A stretch of 64,000 bases of DNA from Micromonospora sp. HK10. GTDB lineage: Bacteria; Actinomycetota; Actinomycetes; Mycobacteriales; Micromonosporaceae. The position numbers were made by a program, and so were the translations under genes. The stretch spans positions 39,613-103,612 of the forward strand of contig NZ_KQ058794.1 of the NCBI RefSeq assembly GCF_000982955.1, in the 5' to 3' direction. Under the pieces are notes generated by a model. That model did not search any database, had not been told where the DNA came from, and saw nothing but the letters and a program-made list of their open reading frames with translations. Positions within the stretch are counted from its first letter, which is position 1. Every line of letters starts with the position of its first letter. Positions 1 to 7,411 of the stretch are shown here, one piece after another.

Positions 1-432
1 AGCGACATCGCCGCGTTGATGCTGCTGGAGCGGGTGCCGGAGAAGGCCGGCGAGATGGACGAGGACCTGCTGGCCGAGGTGGCCCGGTCGATCGCGCTCT
101 ACCATCTGGACCGGCTCTGGGCGGAGCACCTGGCCGAGCTGTCGGAGGTGCGCGAGGGCGTGCACCTGCGGGCGCTGGGCCGGCTCGACCCGCTGGACGA
201 GTTCCACCGCAGCGCCGTCCCGGCGTTCAACGCGCTGATGCCCGAGATCGAGGCGCGCACCATCGCCACCTTCGAGGAGACCGAGTTCGAGGAGGGCTGG
301 GAGCCGGACGCCGCGAAGCTGGTCCGGCCGACCGCCACCTGGACCTACCTGGTGCACGACAACCCGTTCGGCTCGGAGCTGGACCGGCTGATCGCCTCGG
401 TGGGGCGCCGGCTGATCTCCGGGTCGCGCTGA
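1..432 (+). CDS. secA2: Accessory Sec translocase SecA2, C-terminal fragment
   Basis: The frame is open from the first base, so only the last 143 residues of a longer gene are present. It matches the helical scaffold end of actinobacterial SecA2, including the segment ALYHLDRLWAEHL and the following RLDPLDEFHRSAVPAF. SecA2 is the accessory SecA motor ATPase, which sends a subset of proteins through SecYEG. The nucleotide-binding motors lie upstream of the window and cannot be inspected. A 16-bp hairpin follows the stop closely. Calling SecA2 rather than housekeeping SecA1 rests on the short tail, which has no zinc-binding Cys motif. Confidence 0.8.
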   Translation, partial: SDIAALMLLERVPEKAGEMDEDLLAEVARSIALYHLDRLWAEHLAELSEVREGVHLRALGRLDPLDEFHRSAVPAFNALMPEIEARTIATFEETEFEEGWEPDAAKLVRPTATWTYLVHDNPFGSELDRLIASVGRRLISGSR

Positions 433-443
433 CCCGTCGCCAC

Positions 444-485
444 GGGGTCCCGTCCGGCGTGAACCGCGCCGGACGGGACCCCTTT
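444..485 (+). terminator. Rho-independent-type terminator after secA2
   Basis: A perfect 16-bp inverted repeat (444-459 with 467-482) has a 7-nt loop and is followed by TTT. It lies 11 nt after the secA2 stop, which fits an intrinsic terminator with the short U-tract common in actinobacteria. Confidence 0.8.
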
Positions 486-490
486 GCGCG

Positions 491-516
491 GTTTCGGGAG
501 GAGTTTGCGAGGGTAG
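491..516 (+). promoter_or_regulatory. SigB/SigF-like stress promoter of the GAF-ANTAR gene
   Basis: GTTT (preceded by G) is followed by a 16-nt spacer and GGGTAG. This matches the actinobacterial SigB/SigF pattern (GNNT or GGTTT, 14-17 nt, GGGTA). The same spacing recurs at three other places in the window, so chance is less likely. Confidence 0.5.
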
Positions 517-587
517 TAGGCCGGGTCCTCAAGTCAGGGAGTGCAGAGCGGAATGCGACAGGCAACGGCGCCGGACCGTGACACCGC

Positions 588-1364
588 GTGGCGGCATCCG
601 CGGTCGCCCGGGATCGTGACCCGGTGAACCTCGACACGCAGGGCTCCATGATCGATACGTTCGGCGTGCTGGAGACCGCCGGACTGCTGCGCGAGCTGAC
701 CGCCGGCCTGATCGCCGTGCGGGACTTCGACGAGGCGCTGCACCAGCTGGTGCGGATCGCCCGGGACGCCGTGCCCGGGGTGGACTGCTGCGGCTTCACC
801 GCGCTGCGCGCCGGCGGGCCGGCCGGGGTGGCCGCCTCCGACCCGGCCCGGGCCGAGCTGGACGACCTGCGGCACGGGCCGGACACGCCGGCGCTGGCCG
901 CCATCCGGCGCCGCGAAATGATCCTCGCGCAGGATCTCGACCGGGAGACGCGCTGGCCCGGCTGGACCGACCGGGCGCGCGGGCTGGGCGTGCACGGGGT
1001 GATCTCCGCGCCGCTCGACGTCGACGACCAGGTCGTCGGCGCGATCAACCTGTACGCCGCCTCCGGCGCCGCCCTCACCACCCGGCACCAGCTCACCGCC
1101 ATGCTGCTCGCCGAGCACGCCGGTCTGCTGCTGGCCGCGGTCCGCGACCGGGAGCGGCAGGTGGCCCTGGCCGGCCAGCTCGACTCGGCGCTGCTCGAGG
1201 AGGGTGTCGTCGGCCAGGCCGTCGGTGTGATCATGACCCAGCGTGGCTGTGCCGCCCCGGAGGCGCTGGACGTGCTCCGCAGCGCCGCCTCCTCGTTGGA
1301 CATACCGCTGCGCGAGGTGGCCGAGCGGTTGGTGCTCACCGTCTCCCGGCCCCGGGACAACTGA
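588..1364 (+). CDS. GAF and ANTAR domain regulator
   Basis: This 258-residue protein has an N-terminal GAF-type sensory region (about residues 25-185) and a C-terminal ANTAR region (about 200-255, EEGVVGQAVGVIM through RLVL). ANTAR domains bind paired RNA hairpins and act as antiterminators. GAF domains sense small ligands or redox state, so this is probably a signal-responsive RNA-binding regulator. The start is uncertain: GTG at 588, GTG at 624 and ATG at 648 are all in frame, and the GAF fold would tolerate any of them. The upstream SigB-like promoter suggests stress induction. Confidence 0.85.
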   Translation: MAASAVARDRDPVNLDTQGSMIDTFGVLETAGLLRELTAGLIAVRDFDEALHQLVRIARDAVPGVDCCGFTALRAGGPAGVAASDPARAELDDLRHGPDTPALAAIRRREMILAQDLDRETRWPGWTDRARGLGVHGVISAPLDVDDQVVGAINLYAASGAALTTRHQLTAMLLAEHAGLLLAAVRDRERQVALAGQLDSALLEEGVVGQAVGVIMTQRGCAAPEALDVLRSAASSLDIPLREVAERLVLTVSRPRDN

Positions 1365-1373
1365 CCGACAGTC

Positions 1374-1399
1374 GTTTCGCCCTGGTGGGCCCCGGGTAG
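1374..1399 (+). promoter_or_regulatory. SigB/SigF-like promoter of the DUF2231 gene
   Basis: GTTT, a 16-nt spacer and GGGTAG lie 41 nt before the ATG of the DUF2231 gene. The elements match those before the GAF-ANTAR gene, including the GGGTAG hexamer and spacing. Confidence 0.5.
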
Positions 1400-1440
1400 C
1401 ACCCTGGACTGGTGAGCTGCGCAGACCTGGGGAGGAACCG

Positions 1441-1944
1441 ATGGAGAGCCGACTGCGGGTGCAGGGGCACCCCATCCAACCGATGCTGGTGACGTTCCCG
1501 TTCGGGCTCTTCGTCAGCGCGGCGGTGTTCGACCTGGCCGATGTCGCCGGCGGCCCGGCCTTCCTCGGCGAGGTGGGTTACTGGACGGCGGTGGCGGCCC
1601 TGGTCGCGGCCGCGCTCACCACGGTCGCCGGGATGGTCGACCTCTGGGATGTGCGGGCCGACCGGACCCGCCGCACCGCCGTCACGTTCAACCTGGTCAA
1701 CGCCGCGATGGCGGCGCTGTTCCTGCTCATCTGCCTGATCCGGGCGCAGGCGCCGCAGCGGGGCGCGACCGGCGTCGAGCTGGCCACCGAGCTGCTCGCC
1801 CTGGCGGTCGGCTCGGTCGGGGTGCGGCTGGGCGCCCGGCTGATGCGCCAGTTCGACCGGCGCCGGGCCGCCGAGCCGAGCGGCTTCGAGGCGCTGCCGG
1901 ACATCCCCGGCTCCACCGTGGAGATCATCCGCCCGCGCGCCTGA
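1441..1944 (+). CDS. DUF2231 family membrane protein
   Basis: This 167-residue protein opens with the family signature GHPIQPMLVTFPFGLF and has four predicted hydrophobic segments, at about residues 15-32, 41-63, 77-97 and 115-135. DUF2231 proteins are small inner-membrane proteins of unknown function, often found in stress or redox settings. The ATG is well placed after GGAGG at 1431-1435. Its own SigB-like promoter suggests general stress control rather than cotranscription with the regulator upstream. Confidence 0.85.
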   Translation: MESRLRVQGHPIQPMLVTFPFGLFVSAAVFDLADVAGGPAFLGEVGYWTAVAALVAAALTTVAGMVDLWDVRADRTRRTAVTFNLVNAAMAALFLLICLIRAQAPQRGATGVELATELLALAVGSVGVRLGARLMRQFDRRRAAEPSGFEALPDIPGSTVEIIRPRA

Positions 1945-1972
1945 CCCGGCCGGCGCCGACCGCGTCGCCGGC

Positions 1973-2920
1973 TCAGTGGGCGCTGGCGTGGTGGGCGGCG
2001 AGGACGTCGGCGCCGAAGTCACTGGCCGGGCGGCGCAGCACGGTGTGCGCGTGGTTGCCGTCGTCGGTGGTGTTGTCGTACTCGATCAGCAGGTCCTCGC
2101 CCTGGACCCGGTAGTAGTGGCGCTGGCCGGGCCGGGTCGGACCGGCCCAGGCGAAGTGCAGCTCGGCGCCGGCGGTCCGGCCGGCCTCGCGGGCGGCCAG
2201 CTCGGGCGGGAGCCGGTCCAGGTAGAGCGCGACGAGCTGGTCCAGCAGCGCCCGGCCGGTGGCGCCGAGCCGGCCCCGGGGCACCCCGAGCGGTTCGAGC
2301 CGCCCCGGCGCGGTGGGCCGGGTCGCGCTGATGATGTCGGCCGGCGCGTCCCTCGCGACGATGGCGGCGGACCGGCCGGCCGGCCCGAGCGCGTCGAGCA
2401 GTTCGCGGGCCAGGTCCTCCTCCGGCCCGAGCGGGCGGGACACCGGTCGGCCGGCGTGCCGGACGGTGGCCGGGTTCGCGCCCAGGAAGAGCGGCGCGGG
2501 GGAGACCTGGTCGTCGACCACGGTCATGGTCACCGACAGGTGGTGGCCCTCGAACCGCCACCCCCACCGGTCGTCGCGGGCCGGGTCGCCGAAGATCGCC
2601 ACCCAGTAGTCACCGCTGTGTCGGCCACGCCGCCAGCCCTCGGCCCGGTCGAGCACCTCCTCCAGCGCGGTAACCGCCATGGCCTGTGCGTACGCGGCCG
2701 GACTGAGCGCGGTGGCGAGCAGCCGGTGCGCCGCCTTGCGGGCGGTGACGTCCAGGCCGGCCAGGGCGACCCCGGGCCGGGGGCGCGGCCGGTACTCCAG
2801 CCAGCGGCGGGCCGCGTCGTCGGCGAAGTCGTGCCGGGCGCGCTGCCGGGCCGGTTCGTCGAGCGCCGCCAGCAACGCGCCGGCCGCCGTGCGCATCTGC
2901 TCGGGTACGGGATCCTCCAC
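1973..2920 (-). CDS. DUF3500 domain protein
   Basis: This 315-residue protein matches DUF3500 over nearly its full length, including the central WRFEGHHLSVTMTVVDDQVS and the C-terminal HFAWAGPTRPGQRHYYRVQG and IEYDNTTDDGNHAHTVLR. The family has no established biochemical role. The His- and Asp-rich motifs suggest a metal- or phosphate-handling site, but that is only inference. There is no signal peptide or membrane segment. The next gene upstream on the same strand (ankyrin protein) is 37 nt away, so the two may be cotranscribed. Confidence 0.8.
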   Translation of the reverse strand: MEDPVPEQMRTAAGALLAALDEPARQRARHDFADDAARRWLEYRPRPRPGVALAGLDVTARKAAHRLLATALSPAAYAQAMAVTALEEVLDRAEGWRRGRHSGDYWVAIFGDPARDDRWGWRFEGHHLSVTMTVVDDQVSPAPLFLGANPATVRHAGRPVSRPLGPEEDLARELLDALGPAGRSAAIVARDAPADIISATRPTAPGRLEPLGVPRGRLGATGRALLDQLVALYLDRLPPELAAREAGRTAGAELHFAWAGPTRPGQRHYYRVQGEDLLIEYDNTTDDGNHAHTVLRRPASDFGADVLAAHHASAH

Positions 2921-2957
2921 CGCCCCTGTATACCGCCCGCGCCGGCCCGACGCGCGG

Positions 2958-3350
2958 TCAGGCGCGACCGAGCAGGGTGAGCATCTCGGGCAGGTCGAAG
3001 AAGCGGGCCACCGCCACCGCCGACGGGTCGCCCCGGTCGGGGTCGGCGCCCGCGTCGAGCAGCGCGCGGACCGCCTCCGGACTGCGCCGGAACACCGCCG
3101 CGCCGAGCGCCGTCTGCCCCCGGTCGTTGGTGCGGGTGTGGTCCGCGCCCCGGGCGAGCAGCGCGGCCACCGTCTCCGGGTGGGCGTGGTACGCGGCCAG
3201 GATCAGCAGGGTGTCGCCCTTGGCGTTGGTCAGGTTGACCGGCAGGCCGGCGTCCACCTGCCCGGCCAGCTCGCCGGTGGCTCCCTCGCGCGCCAGGTCG
3301 AACATCCGGTGCGCGAAGGCGAGCGTCTCGGCGTCGAGTTCGTCGGGCAT
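2958..3350 (-). CDS. Ankyrin repeat protein
   Basis: This 130-residue protein consists almost entirely of ankyrin repeats. Recognisable units include LTNAKGDTLLILAAYHAHPE, TNDRGQTALGAAVFRRSPE and ALLDAGADPDRGD. Ankyrin repeats make protein-binding surfaces and imply no enzymatic activity. It lies just upstream of the DUF3500 gene on the same strand, so the two may form a short operon. No partner can be named from sequence. Confidence 0.85.
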   Translation of the reverse strand: MPDELDAETLAFAHRMFDLAREGATGELAGQVDAGLPVNLTNAKGDTLLILAAYHAHPETVAALLARGADHTRTNDRGQTALGAAVFRRSPEAVRALLDAGADPDRGDPSAVAVARFFDLPEMLTLLGRA

Positions 3351-3418
3351 CCGTCCAGGTTAGTGGGACTCCCGCCGGTGCGGCCTGGTAGCTTGCCCAG
3401 CCGGCAGGGGAGGCGACG

Positions 3419-3796
3419 ATGGACGACCGGGTGTACGTCGGCAACGCGGCGGTGGACGGCGTGACCGATGCCGGCTGGCTGCTCGGTCACTTCAAGCCGC
3501 CGGGCGACGTGCGGCACAGCACGGAGGTCGAGGTGAAGTGGGGGGTGCATCCGGCGGGGGAGACCCGGTCCCGCTGGGCGACCGCCGAGCGGCGTACCGC
3601 CCTGCTGGTGCTCATCAGCGGCGCGTTCCGGATCGAGCTGCCGGACCGCACGGTGCTGCTGCGCGCTCCCGGTGACTACGTGGTCTGGGGACGGGGGGTG
3701 GACCACTCCTGGTACGCGGAGCGGGAGTCGGTGGTGCTCACCGTGCGCTGGCCCTCGGTGCCGGGCTACCGGGTGGACCCGCCGGTGCTGCGCTGA
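3419..3796 (+). CDS. Small cupin-like protein
   Basis: This 125-residue protein has the beta-rich cupin pattern. The stretch from about residue 60 (RTALLVLISGAFRIELP) to about residue 100 (APGDYVVWGRGVDHSWYAER) resembles a single cupin barrel. One His in GVDHSW could be a metal ligand, but the usual first HxH motif is weak. The start ATG follows GGGGAGG. Similar actinobacterial proteins are sometimes labelled signal peptidase I, which nothing here supports. A role as a small-molecule binding or isomerase-like protein is possible. Confidence 0.7.
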   Translation: MDDRVYVGNAAVDGVTDAGWLLGHFKPPGDVRHSTEVEVKWGVHPAGETRSRWATAERRTALLVLISGAFRIELPDRTVLLRAPGDYVVWGRGVDHSWYAERESVVLTVRWPSVPGYRVDPPVLR

Positions 3797-3842
3797 CCCG
3801 GTCCGCCCGGCGGTGGCCGTCCCGGCATGCGGTATAACCTAC

Positions 3843-3859
3843 TAAACCTATAGGCTTTA
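3843..3859. promoter_or_regulatory. AT-rich palindrome, candidate operator for the dioxygenase-rhodanese pair
   Basis: CCTATAGG (3847-3854) is a perfect palindrome flanked by TAAA and TTTA, with one extra base on the right. It sits in the only AT-rich patch nearby, 54 nt before the dioxygenase start. A possible -10 (TAGAGT, 3865-3870) lies just downstream, so a bound repressor could block it. No regulator is assigned. Confidence 0.35.
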
Positions 3860-3912
3860 ACGTCTAGAGTGACGGGGCACCCGCCGCCCGTACCCGTGAG
3901 GACGTACCGCCG

Positions 3913-4365
3913 ATGAGCCGCACCGACCCGACCGACCTGCTCGCCGTCGCCGCCCGCTGGGCCGATCCCACCGGTTGGCCGGTCCCGCTGTGCTTCGACC
4001 GCGACCAGCGGTGGTACGCCCGGCTCGCCACCGACGACACGCACGAGGTGTGGGCGCTGAGCTGGCTGCCCGGACAGGGCACCGACCTGCACGACCACGG
4101 CGGCTCCGCCGGCGCCTTCCTGGTCGTCGCGGGCACCCTCACCGAGGAGACGGTCAGCGGCGGCCGGCTGCGCCCGCACCGGCTCGCTCTCGGCGCGGGG
4201 CGGCGCTTCGGCCCGCGCCACGTGCACGTGGTCACCAATCGCGACCGGCTGCCGGCGGTCAGCGTGCACGTCTACCGGCCGGCGCTGCGCCGGATGACCC
4301 GCTACCACCTGGTGGCCGGTCGGCTCCGGGTCGCCGAGGTCGCCAAGGCCGGGGTGGCCTGGTGA
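3913..4365 (+). CDS. Cysteine dioxygenase-type cupin protein
   Basis: This 150-residue cupin has the cysteine dioxygenase metal-site layout: HDH within DLHDHGGSAGAF (about residues 58-69) and a second His cluster in GPRHVHVVTN (about 98-107). Family members add O2 to a thiol, giving a sulfinate, using non-haem Fe(II). The next gene is a rhodanese 62 nt downstream on the same strand, which supports a role in cysteine or sulfide/persulfide metabolism. Whether the substrate is cysteine, 3-mercaptopropionate or a persulfide cannot be told from sequence. Confidence 0.8.
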   Translation: MSRTDPTDLLAVAARWADPTGWPVPLCFDRDQRWYARLATDDTHEVWALSWLPGQGTDLHDHGGSAGAFLVVAGTLTEETVSGGRLRPHRLALGAGRRFGPRHVHVVTNRDRLPAVSVHVYRPALRRMTRYHLVAGRLRVAEVAKAGVAW

Positions 4366-4427
4366 GCCGGCCACCGCAGCGCCCGCACGTCCCGCTCCCA
4401 ACCGCCTCCGCCCGAAAGGACGCACCG

Positions 4428-4916
4428 ATGCCGACCCCGACCCCCGCCCCGCGCTGTCCGGCCCCGCCACCCGGCTCGCGCGGCATCGACGAGATCCTCG
4501 CCGCCGCCCGCGCCCGGCTGCGCCGGCTCGACCCGGAGCAGGCCCACCTCGCCTACCGGGGCGGCGCACTGCTGGTCGACATCCGCCCCGCCGGCCAGCG
4601 CGCCGCGCACGGCACCGTACCCGGCGCCCTCGCCGTGGAACGCAACGTCCTGGAGTGGCGGTTCGACCCGCGCTGCCCGGCCCGGCTGCCCGAGGCCGTC
4701 GGCTACGACCTGCCGGTGGTGGTCCTCTGCCAGGAGGGCTACACCTCCTCGCTGGCCGCCGTCGCCCTCCAGGACCTCGGCCTGCACCGGGCCACCGACG
4801 TGGTGGGCGGGTTCGCCGCCTGGCGCATCGCCGGGCTGCCCACCCTCGGCCCCACCCCGCCGCCCCGACCCTCGTCCGCCGCGCCCCCGGTCACCGCCGG
4901 CCGGGCGTACCGCTGA
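4428..4916 (+). CDS. Rhodanese-like sulfurtransferase
   Basis: This 162-residue single-domain rhodanese has the CH2A-like region LLVDIRPAGQRAAHGTVPGA and the active-site loop LCQEGYTSSLAA with the catalytic Cys. The family moves sulfane sulfur to an acceptor by a Cys-persulfide intermediate. I chose the ATG because AAAGGA (4415-4420) is 7 nt upstream. A longer in-frame GTG at 4362 would overlap the dioxygenase stop and is the alternative. The C-terminus is a Pro/Ala-rich tail. Pairing with the dioxygenase suggests sulfite or persulfide handling. Confidence 0.85.
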   Translation: MPTPTPAPRCPAPPPGSRGIDEILAAARARLRRLDPEQAHLAYRGGALLVDIRPAGQRAAHGTVPGALAVERNVLEWRFDPRCPARLPEAVGYDLPVVVLCQEGYTSSLAAVALQDLGLHRATDVVGGFAAWRIAGLPTLGPTPPPRPSSAAPPVTAGRAYR

Positions 4917-4941
4917 CCGCCACGCCCATCCGGCGTGGCGG

Positions 4942-4995
4942 GCGACGGCTTCAGGTCGTGGCGCGGCGCAGGCCGCGCCGAGCTGAAGCCGTCGC
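4942..4995 (+). promoter_or_regulatory. Large nested stem-loop in the leader of a winged-helix gene
   Basis: An outer perfect 13-bp stem (4942-4954 with 4983-4995) encloses an inner perfect 8-bp stem (4960-4967 with 4972-4979) capped by GCAG. It ends 25 nt before the next start and has no T-tract. It could end the sulfur operon, or act as a leader structure or autoregulatory site for the gene downstream. Confidence 0.6.
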
Positions 4996-5020
4996 AGCGA
5001 CCGCCAGCTCAGGAGGCACC

Positions 5021-5593
5021 ATGTCCGTCGTCGCCATCGCCCCGCGCCGACCCGGCCGCCCCGACCGGGCCGGGCCGGGCCGACCGCGCACCGCGTCCAC
5101 CCTGACCATCACCGTCGACCTCGGCGTCGCCGGCCCGCTCACGCCCGGCCTGGCCCGGCTGGTCGACCTGCTCGACGAGCTCGCCGCCAGCGGGGAGGGC
5201 GTGTTCCGGGCGGCGGACCCCGCCCTCCGCCCGGTGCCCGACCGGCGACCCGCCACCGCGCCGCCCGCGCCGGAGACGCCGGACGACCCCGGCACGGTAC
5301 GGATCCTCGCCGGCACCCGGGTGGTCCGCCAGGAGGGCCGGGAGGTCCCGCTCACCCGGATCGAGTACGACCTGCTCCTCTTCCTCGCCGAGCACCCCCG
5401 TCGGGTGTTCACCCGGTTGCAGCTGCTGGCCAGCGTCTGGGGCTACGAACACGCGGTGGCCCGCACCGTGGACGTCCACGTGCGCCGGCTGCGCGCCAAG
5501 CTGGGCCTGCGCACCCCGCTGGTGACCACCGTGTACGGGGTGGGTTACCGGCTCGCCGACGAGGCCCGGATCGTGGTCGACCACGGCTGCTGA
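5021..5593 (+). CDS. Winged-helix DNA-binding protein without receiver domain (copy 1)
   Basis: This 190-residue protein has a C-terminal OmpR/PhoB-type winged helix (about residues 90-185), with PLTRIEYDLLLFLAEHP, then RVFTRLQLLASVWGYEH, a recognition helix RTVDVHVRRLRAKLG and the wing VTTVYGVGYRL. The N-terminal 85 residues are not a phospho-receiver: there is no DD/D/K set, only a Pro/Ala-rich stretch around a conserved LTITVDLGVAGPLTPGLARL segment. It therefore looks like an orphan regulator controlled by abundance or binding rather than phosphorylation. AGGAGG precedes the ATG. A paralogue follows directly. Confidence 0.85.
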   Translation: MSVVAIAPRRPGRPDRAGPGRPRTASTLTITVDLGVAGPLTPGLARLVDLLDELAASGEGVFRAADPALRPVPDRRPATAPPAPETPDDPGTVRILAGTRVVRQEGREVPLTRIEYDLLLFLAEHPRRVFTRLQLLASVWGYEHAVARTVDVHVRRLRAKLGLRTPLVTTVYGVGYRLADEARIVVDHGC

Positions 5594-5883
5594 AGAACGG
5601 TCGCGGCCCGGCGCGGCGTACCCGGTCCCCGGGTGCGCCGCGCCTCGTCCTGGCGGCGTACCGCCCACGGTGAATTGGCAGGACCCCCCGTAACGGGTCA
5701 ACTCGCCGCTCTGCTGTAATCATCTGGCCTCGTACGCAGAGCGAGCATCCGGCTCCGATGTGTTCGTCAATTGTCACATTCATGCAACGCAGCCGCCCCT
5801 TGACCCTCGCACAGGCGCCGGGAAGCATCGATGAAGCGGCGTCCCGGGCCGTGGGGACAATCCCGGACCAGCCAAGGAGGACC

Positions 5884-6492
5884 ATGTCGGTCAGCCCCGC
5901 CTCGTCGCGCGCCGGATGGCACACCTCCCAGCCCGCGGTCCCCGGCCGGCCCCCCGGCGGCCAGCGCCGACCGGCCAATACCGGCGGACCCGTGCTCACC
6001 GTGACGCTCAACATCCCGCTCGCCTGCGAGGAGTCGCTGACCCCGGCCGCCCGCCGACTCCTGGACGCCGCCCGGGAGCTGCTCGAACGCGGCGACGCCG
6101 TGGTCTCCAGCGGCCCCGCCGCGGTGGAGCGGCGACCGGATCCGGTGCCGGCCGGGCGGTCCCCGAATCGCCCCCTGGCACCGACCATCCCGTCGCTGCA
6201 CATCCTGGCCGCCTCCCGGTCGGTGCTGCGCGACGGCGAGCCGCTGCCGCTCACCCGGCTCGAGTTCGACCTGCTGCTGCACCTCGTCGCCCACCCCCGT
6301 CGGGTGTTCACCCGGCTGCAACTGCTCAACGCGGTCTGGGGATACGAACACGCCGGCGTCCGCACCGTCGACGTGCACGTACGCCGGCTGCGCGGCAAGG
6401 TCGGGGTGGACGTGCCGCTGGTCACCACCGTCTACGGCGTCGGCTACCGGCTCGCCGACGACGCGCGGGTCACCGTCGACCGCAGCGGCTGA
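5884..6492 (+). CDS. Winged-helix DNA-binding protein without receiver domain (copy 2)
   Basis: This 202-residue paralogue of the preceding protein has the same layout: a short N-terminal motif (LTVTLNIPLACEESLTPAAR), a variable Pro-rich linker, and a C-terminal winged helix that is almost identical through RRVFTRLQLL and TVDVHVRRLRGKVG. It has no receiver domain. The start follows AAGGAGG. The 290-nt gap before it probably contains its own promoter. The near-identical recognition helices suggest that the two proteins bind overlapping sites, possibly as a heterodimer or as antagonists. That is inference. Confidence 0.85.
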   Translation: MSVSPASSRAGWHTSQPAVPGRPPGGQRRPANTGGPVLTVTLNIPLACEESLTPAARRLLDAARELLERGDAVVSSGPAAVERRPDPVPAGRSPNRPLAPTIPSLHILAASRSVLRDGEPLPLTRLEFDLLLHLVAHPRRVFTRLQLLNAVWGYEHAGVRTVDVHVRRLRGKVGVDVPLVTTVYGVGYRLADDARVTVDRSG

Positions 6493-6538
6493 CCCCGCCG
6501 GCCGCCGGCCCGGCCGGACCGGCAGGCAGGATGGACGG

Positions 6539-7168
6539 ATGCGCGTCCGTCCGATCAGCCCCGAGCGACTCGTCACCGAGCTGGCCGACCGGCTGGCCGG
6601 CACCGAGGTGCCCGGGCGGCTCCGGGTGGCCGTCGACGGGCCGCCGGCCGCCGCGCCCGAGGCGCTGGCCGCCGCCCTGGTCGACCCGCTGCGTGCCGCC
6701 GGCCGCCCGACGCTGCACGTCCGTGCGGCCGGCTTCCTCCGCCCCGCCTCGGTCCGCCTCGAACACGGCCGGACCAATCCCGACGCGTACTACGAGGGCT
6801 GGCTCGACGAGGCCGGGCTGCGCCGCGAGGTGCTCGACCCGGCCGGCCCGGACGGCTCCGGCCGGCTGCTGCCCTCACTCTGGGACGTCGCCACCGACCG
6901 GGCCAGCCGGGCCGGCTACGTCGAGCTGCCGGCCGGCGGGGTGGTGCTGGTCAGCGGCGCCCTGCTGCTCGGCGGTGGGCTGCCGTTCGACGTCACCGTG
7001 CACCTCGTGCTCTCCCCGCCGGCCCTGGACCGGCGCACCGACCCGCAGCTGCGCTGGACGCTGCCGGCCTTCGCCCGCTACGCCGACGAGGTGGACCCGG
7101 CCTCCTTCGCCGACGTGGTGGTCCGGGCCGACGACCCGCGCCGCCCGGCCCTGGTCGAAGCCGGCTGA
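6539..7168 (+). CDS. Uridine-kinase-like protein with degenerate P-loop
   Basis: This 209-residue protein has the overall layout of actinobacterial uridine kinase-like proteins: a beta strand RVAVDG, a lid region RTNPDAYYEGWLDEAGLRRE, and the later LPAGGVVLVSGALLLGG strand. The expected Walker A (GxxxxGKT/S) is replaced by DGPPAAAPEALA, without the Gly-Lys-Ser/Thr triad. ATP-dependent kinase activity is therefore doubtful. It may be a pseudoenzyme, or may bind nucleotide differently. The start lies close after the winged-helix stop, so it may share a transcript with that gene. Confidence 0.6.
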   Translation: MRVRPISPERLVTELADRLAGTEVPGRLRVAVDGPPAAAPEALAAALVDPLRAAGRPTLHVRAAGFLRPASVRLEHGRTNPDAYYEGWLDEAGLRREVLDPAGPDGSGRLLPSLWDVATDRASRAGYVELPAGGVVLVSGALLLGGGLPFDVTVHLVLSPPALDRRTDPQLRWTLPAFARYADEVDPASFADVVVRADDPRRPALVEAG

Positions 7169-7279
7169 CCCCCCGCACGGGCGCCCGTTCCGGACAGCCG
7201 GCCGATCGCCGGGACGGACCGGTACGGACCGCCCGGCGCAGGCGGGCACGAACGGCCGGAAAGAACGCGTACCGCGCCG

Positions 7280-7305
7280 GTTTGATCGGCGGACCGGATG
7301 GGTAA
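7280..7305 (+). promoter_or_regulatory. SigB/SigF-like promoter of the DksA-type gene
   Basis: GTTT (preceded by G), a 16-nt spacer and GGGTAA give the same architecture as the promoters at 491 and 1374. It predicts a leader of about 100 nt before the DksA-type start. Confidence 0.45.
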
Positions 7306-7321
7306 TCGCCCGGCTCACAGA

Positions 7322-7343
7322 GCACGGGTGATCTCGCCCGTGC
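7322..7343 (+). promoter_or_regulatory. Leader hairpin before the DksA-type gene
   Basis: A perfect 7-bp stem, GCACGGG with CCCGTGC, has an 8-nt loop. It lies in the leader downstream of the SigB-like promoter and could affect translation or mRNA stability. There is no T-tract. Confidence 0.35.
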
Positions 7344-7411
7344 TTCCATCGGAGACGTCCGGGGCGCTCGCGCCCCGGACCGGCATGATGCCCCAGGAAA
7401 GGCAGGCAGCG

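Noticed and set aside
3419..3796. Signal peptidase I label for the small cupin-like protein
   Set aside because: There is no membrane segment and no Ser/Lys dyad; the fold pattern is cupin-like.
5758..5883. Upstream start for the second winged-helix protein
   Set aside because: The ATG at 5884 has a strong AAGGAGG site, and the extra residues are not shared with the paralogue.
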